A stretch of 64,000 nt of DNA from Geobacillus zalihae NBRC 101842 (GTDB taxonomy: Bacteria > Bacillota > Bacilli > Bacillales > Anoxybacillaceae): the NCBI RefSeq assembly GCF_001544135.1, contig NZ_BCPV01000001.1:186001-250000 (forward strand), in the 5' to 3' direction. Of the stretch, positions 61,018 through 64,000 are shown piece after piece. A program made the translations under genes and the position numbers. How positions within the stretch are numbered: position 1 is the stretch's first letter; every line of letters begins with the position of its first letter. The notes below the pieces were generated by a model that was not told the DNA's origin, searched no databases, and saw only the letters and a program-made list of their open reading frames with translations.

Positions 61018-61227
61018 ATGCCGAACATTTCTCTTGATTTGATCGAGGACAAAATCGAATTTTTTGAAGCGGACGACTTGCGGACGCTCGAGAAAAAAAT
61101 CAACGAACAAATTGAACATAACAAGGCGCTCTTGCTTTCCGTCCATCATGTATCCCATCAAATGCACGTCATGGAAAACGGAAAGCGGTTCTACAGCGCA
61201 GTCGTTCATTTCAAAGCGAAAAAATAA
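61018..61227 (+). CDS. yrzA: Small protein YrzA (DUF2536)
   Basis: A 69-residue charged cytosolic protein (PNISLDLIEDKIEFFEADDL, then HHVSHQMHVMENGKRFYSAVVHFK). Identified as YrzA from sequence type and place between yrrT and yrrS. AAAGGAGGAA precedes the ATG; a terminator follows. Function unknown. Confidence 0.85.
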   Translation: MPNISLDLIEDKIEFFEADDLRTLEKKINEQIEHNKALLLSVHHVSHQMHVMENGKRFYSAVVHFKAKK

Positions 61228-61254
61228 CAGGCGCCCTTCGTTTTTGGGCGCCTG
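61227..61254 (+). terminator. Terminator of yrzA
   Basis: ACAGGCGCCC / GGGCGCCTGT with a nine-base T-rich loop; few T residues follow, so it may be weak. Confidence 0.7.
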
Positions 61255-61340
61255 TGTATGTTTCCGCCGCTAATGAACCGCCATCGTTTCACTGATGCCG
61301 CCAACGTTTCGAATATCTCCGCTTCCCCTCATCATGCCGC

Positions 61341-61964
61341 TTATGGCTTTTGCTTCAACTTTTGCACTTTCGTCGGCTTCCAGCCTTCGTTCGTCACCCA
61401 TTCAATGTACACTTTGTAATGGGCGATTTGATCTTTCGTCGAAATCGTCGCGACTGCTTTGTTCGGTCCGTTGTTGCCGATGAACCAAACGATCATCTCC
61501 TCCGGAGCGATGCCGGTCGCATAGCTGACGGCATCGAGCATTTCCTTCCAGTCGACGGAATCTTTCTTAAACACCGTTTCATGCGGCTCCGATTGCGTCG
61601 TACCGATCGGCTGCCATGCCGGATTGACGATTTCTTTTTCAACGTTGGACCCCGGCGGGCCCGGCGTCTCTGTCGCACCGGCTTTACTCGTTTCATCGGT
61701 GGAAGCAGCGTCTTCTTCCTCGGCCGGCGTTTCAGCTTCCGTCGGCGCCGCCGCTTCGCCTGTTTCCACTTCCACCCGCTTCGCATTGGCCGCTTCTGTT
61801 TTGGCTTCGCGATCCATCTCCTTCTTGCTCGGTTCGCCGCCAAACAGCAAGTTCCCGCCGACAATCAAAATGAGCAGCACGACAACGGCAATGGCTCCGT
61901 TGAGCCAACGGTTGATCCTCCGCCGTTTGGCGCGGGCGGCAAAGCGCGTCTCGATTTGCGCCAC
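61341..61964 (-). CDS. yrrS: YrrS, DUF1510 membrane protein
   Basis: A 207-residue bitopic protein: basic N-terminus (AARAKRRRINRWL), one TM helix (NGAIAVVVLLILIVGGNLLF, 22-41), a long Glu/Ala/Thr disordered linker (45-105) and a C-terminal DUF1510 domain (VDWKEMLDAVSYATG, HYKVYIEWVTNEGWKPTKV). GTG start. Partner of pbpI upstream, as in B. subtilis where the pair is sporulation-associated. Confidence 0.9.
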   Translation of the reverse strand: MAQIETRFAARAKRRRINRWLNGAIAVVVLLILIVGGNLLFGGEPSKKEMDREAKTEAANAKRVEVETGEAAAPTEAETPAEEEDAASTDETSKAGATETPGPPGSNVEKEIVNPAWQPIGTTQSEPHETVFKKDSVDWKEMLDAVSYATGIAPEEMIVWFIGNNGPNKAVATISTKDQIAHYKVYIEWVTNEGWKPTKVQKLKQKP

Positions 61965-62030
61965 CGTCTCCTCTCCCTTCTTTGGATGATGTTCGTGCTG
62001 GAAACATGGATTCCCCTTACATTTGGTTCG

Positions 62031-63803
62031 TCACTTCACTTCATTTTTGGCGCGGTCATAAGCATAAAGCGCCTCGACTGCAGCGGCGAACACATCATTC
62101 GTCGAAGCCCGCCCGCTCGGGCAGTCGAGCTCAACGACAGCAAGGGCGTATTTCGGACGGTCGGCTGGAAAATAGCCAGCAAACCATTTATTAATGAATT
62201 CAGCGCCGCCGTCCATTTTTCCTGTCTCCGCCGTCCCGGATTTGCCGGCGACCGGATACGGCAGCGAACGGAAGCGGCGGCCGGTGCCATCCTCTTTGGT
62301 GACAACGCTGCGCAAAAGCCGCTGCAGCTCTTCGGCCGTCTGCGGCGCGATCGGCGCCATGTCTGAAGCCGGTTGAGGCGGAAACGAAAAGAGGGTCGCA
62401 CCGTTTTTATACAGCACTTTGTCAACGGCCCGCACCTGAAGCGCTTCGCCGCCGCGGGCGATGGTCGCCATCATGTTGGCGACGCCAAGCGGCGAGACGC
62501 GTACATTTTTTTGCCCGATCGCCGTTTGCGCCACCGCAAGCGGCACCCTCTTGTCGCGCGGATCATGCCAAATCGTCCCCTTCTGCTCCTCCGGGAACTG
62601 ACGGAAATGCTCTTCATGGTACACCGCCCCTTCCCATCCGGCCGTCGGATACAGCCCGAGCTTTCTCGCATACGTTTCAAACGCATCCGGATCGTGCTCG
62701 ATCAACTGCTTGCCGAGCGTGGCGAACGCATTGTTGCAACTGACGGCAAAGCTGTCCGCTAAATCAAGCATGCCGTAATCATGCTCCTCATCGCGGGTTT
62801 TGCCGTCAATTTTTCGGCTGCAGTCAAACGTTGTCTCAAGCGAGGCGAGCCCCTCATCAAGCGCCGCGGCCGCAATGACGGTTTTCAAAATCGAGCCAGG
62901 GATTTGCGGCAACACGATTTGGTTTTCCGCCCCGCGGTTTTTGTACGGATCACGCGGGTCCATGTTTGGGCGGCTGACCATGGCGAGCACACTGTTTGTG
63001 TCAATATCCAGCAAAACGAGACCGCCTTTTTTCAACCCGTATCGGTCAACGATCTGCTCCATCTCTTGCTGCAAGTCACGGTCAAGCGTCGTTTGCACGG
63101 TGACGGGATAAAACGGGTTGCCCGTGTCGCTGTATTTGACATCGAGCCCAAACAGCGGCCGCCCTTCGGCGTCAACGTGATAAAGCAGCTTCGTTTCGCC
63201 GTCGGCGAGCAAAAATTCATCAAACGCCTTCTCAAGTCCTTGAATGCCCACTTCGGTCTTTGGCGGCAGCGGCCGTTTTGGATAACGCTTCTTGATGAGC
63301 TCCTGATCTGGACGGGTGAAGCCAAGCAAATGCGGGGCGTACACCGTTTCCAGCGGATATTGCTTGTTGACGGCAAATACCCCCGGAATGCGCAAATCGT
63401 TAATTTGCTTCATTTGCTGGGCGCTCAAGGCGAGCGGCTCTCCATCCTTCTCTAAGACGAACGGACCGTCCGCCTGCTCAAGCTGGCGGCGGATCTCTTC
63501 TTTAGAGACGCCGGTGATGCGGGCGACTTGTTCCATCGGCCATTTCATCGTCGTTAAAAACGGGAATAAGACAAGCGACGGCACGTATCGCTTCGTGAGC
63601 GGCGCGCCATTTCGGTCGACGAACGAGCCGCGCCCGTCGTCAATGATCAGTTCTTGTGTCCGCTGGGCGACGCTTTCGGCAATTAAATTATGATTGGCGA
63701 ACGACTCGGCGTCAATCAGCTGGATCTGCGCCAATCGCCCGACAAGCAACAACAAGCCCAGTTGAATGAGGGCGAGCATGGCAAGCGTTCGTTTTTTCCA
63801 CAT
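62031..63803 (-). CDS. pbpI: Class B penicillin-binding protein PbpI
   Basis: Peptidoglycan transpeptidase anchored by one N-terminal helix (LAMLALIQLGLLLLVGRLA). 590 residues: a PBP dimerisation domain (50-230) and a transpeptidase domain with SILK (SxxK nucleophile, in IPGSILKTV), SCN and KSGT. Its only SD, GAGGTG, lies in the 3' arm of the hairpin that follows greA. Confidence 0.93.
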   Translation of the reverse strand: MWKKRTLAMLALIQLGLLLLVGRLAQIQLIDAESFANHNLIAESVAQRTQELIIDDGRGSFVDRNGAPLTKRYVPSLVLFPFLTTMKWPMEQVARITGVSKEEIRRQLEQADGPFVLEKDGEPLALSAQQMKQINDLRIPGVFAVNKQYPLETVYAPHLLGFTRPDQELIKKRYPKRPLPPKTEVGIQGLEKAFDEFLLADGETKLLYHVDAEGRPLFGLDVKYSDTGNPFYPVTVQTTLDRDLQQEMEQIVDRYGLKKGGLVLLDIDTNSVLAMVSRPNMDPRDPYKNRGAENQIVLPQIPGSILKTVIAAAALDEGLASLETTFDCSRKIDGKTRDEEHDYGMLDLADSFAVSCNNAFATLGKQLIEHDPDAFETYARKLGLYPTAGWEGAVYHEEHFRQFPEEQKGTIWHDPRDKRVPLAVAQTAIGQKNVRVSPLGVANMMATIARGGEALQVRAVDKVLYKNGATLFSFPPQPASDMAPIAPQTAEELQRLLRSVVTKEDGTGRRFRSLPYPVAGKSGTAETGKMDGGAEFINKWFAGYFPADRPKYALAVVELDCPSGRASTNDVFAAAVEALYAYDRAKNEVK

Positions 63804-63808
63804 AAAGA

Positions 63809-63842
63809 AAACACCTCATCATCAGTGTTGACGAGGTGTTTC
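63809..63842 (-). terminator. greA terminator / pbpI leader hairpin
   Basis: AAACACCTC / GAGGTGTTT stem, TTTTCTTT following on the minus strand, then directly the pbpI ATG. The 3' arm is the pbpI SD. A further AAGCGGCGG/CCGCCGCTT stem lies at about 63857-63901. Confidence 0.75.
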
Positions 63843-63924
63843 CGTTTGAAACGTCAAGCGGCGGCAATTTTCTTCGCTTCGCTTCGCACACCGCCGCTTG
63901 TTCAGGTCGGCCGCCTCCTGCTTC

Positions 63925-64000
63925 TTATTTCACAGCCACGATTTTCACAAGCATTTCCCCGCCCGGCGTTTGCACCGTCACCTCATCGCCGACGCGGCGG
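63925..64000 (-). CDS. greA: Transcription elongation factor GreA (3' end only)
   Basis: Only the last 25 codons are in the window: RRVGDEVTVQTPGGEMLVKIVAVK and stop, the characteristic GreA C-terminus. Position upstream of pbpI agrees with B. subtilis. The start lies beyond the right edge. Confidence 0.88.
   Translation of the reverse strand, partial: RRVGDEVTVQTPGGEMLVKIVAVK

Noticed and set aside
61265-61330. 21-codon minus-strand ORF just after yrrS
   Set aside because: It begins with ATG ATG but has no SD and no promoter; composition is not distinctive.

Overview
The window is chromosomal DNA of a thermophilic spore-forming Firmicute, almost certainly Geobacillus. The gene order matches the Bacillus subtilis yqf-yqe-yrr segment nearly gene for gene. 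Coding regions are GC-rich, Shine-Dalgarno (SD) sequences are strong (AAGGAGG type), and many starts are GTG or TTG. Gene names rest on recognised motifs and synteny, not on database searches. No tRNA or rRNA gene was seen.

Layout, left to right. 1-19600: cshB (cut by the left edge), yqfQ, ispH, yqfO-trmK, cccA, an unknown membrane protein, the rpoD-dnaG sigma operon, ppsR-ccpN, recO-yqzL-era-cdd-dgkA-ybeY-pgpH-phoH-yqfD-yqfC, and yqeY-rpsU. 19700-30750: yqeW, deoC, and the heat-shock operon hrcA-grpE-dnaK-dnaJ-prmA-rsmE-mtaB behind a perfect CIRCE operator, then hemW. 30800-42100: lepA, yqxA-spoIIP-gpr (sporulation and germination), rpsT, holA, yqzM, and the competence locus comEC-EB-EA with comER opposite. 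42470-47520: yqeM-rsfS-yqeK-nadD-yhbY-aroE-yqeH-yqeG, covering ribosome biogenesis, NAD and shikimate synthesis. 47600-54750: sda behind a cluster of DnaA boxes, psd and pssA (divergent), motAB, a YtvI-like permease, a DedA protein and gltT. 54900-64000: intact sigK, a cluster of very small ORFs around yrzI, the methionine-to-cysteine genes yrrT-mtnN / mccA-mccB-yrhC, yrzA, yrrS-pbpI and the end of greA.

The core genes are ordinary; the unusual material lies between them. (1) A hairpin-rich repeat of about 220-240 bp with terminal inverted repeats occurs three times: 774-1000 (decayed, inverted), 53194-53434 and 59246-59461. One copy sits between mtnN and mccA, which form one operon in B. subtilis. 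(2) From 56610 down to 55744 (minus strand) there is a near-consensus promoter, a 25-codon ORF, two tandem terminators whose arms can also pair with each other, and then four short ORFs (yrzI plus ORFs of 19, 28 and 28 codons), each with its own SD. This is the best candidate for an under-described system. (3) Between comER and yqeM lie two decayed 37-39 nt CRISPR-like repeats, 72 nt apart, with no cas genes nearby. (4) The conserved N-terminus of CcpN has no standard start codon in frame although a strong SD is present. (5) Two genes, yqfC and pbpI, have their SD in the 3' arm of a terminator-like hairpin.
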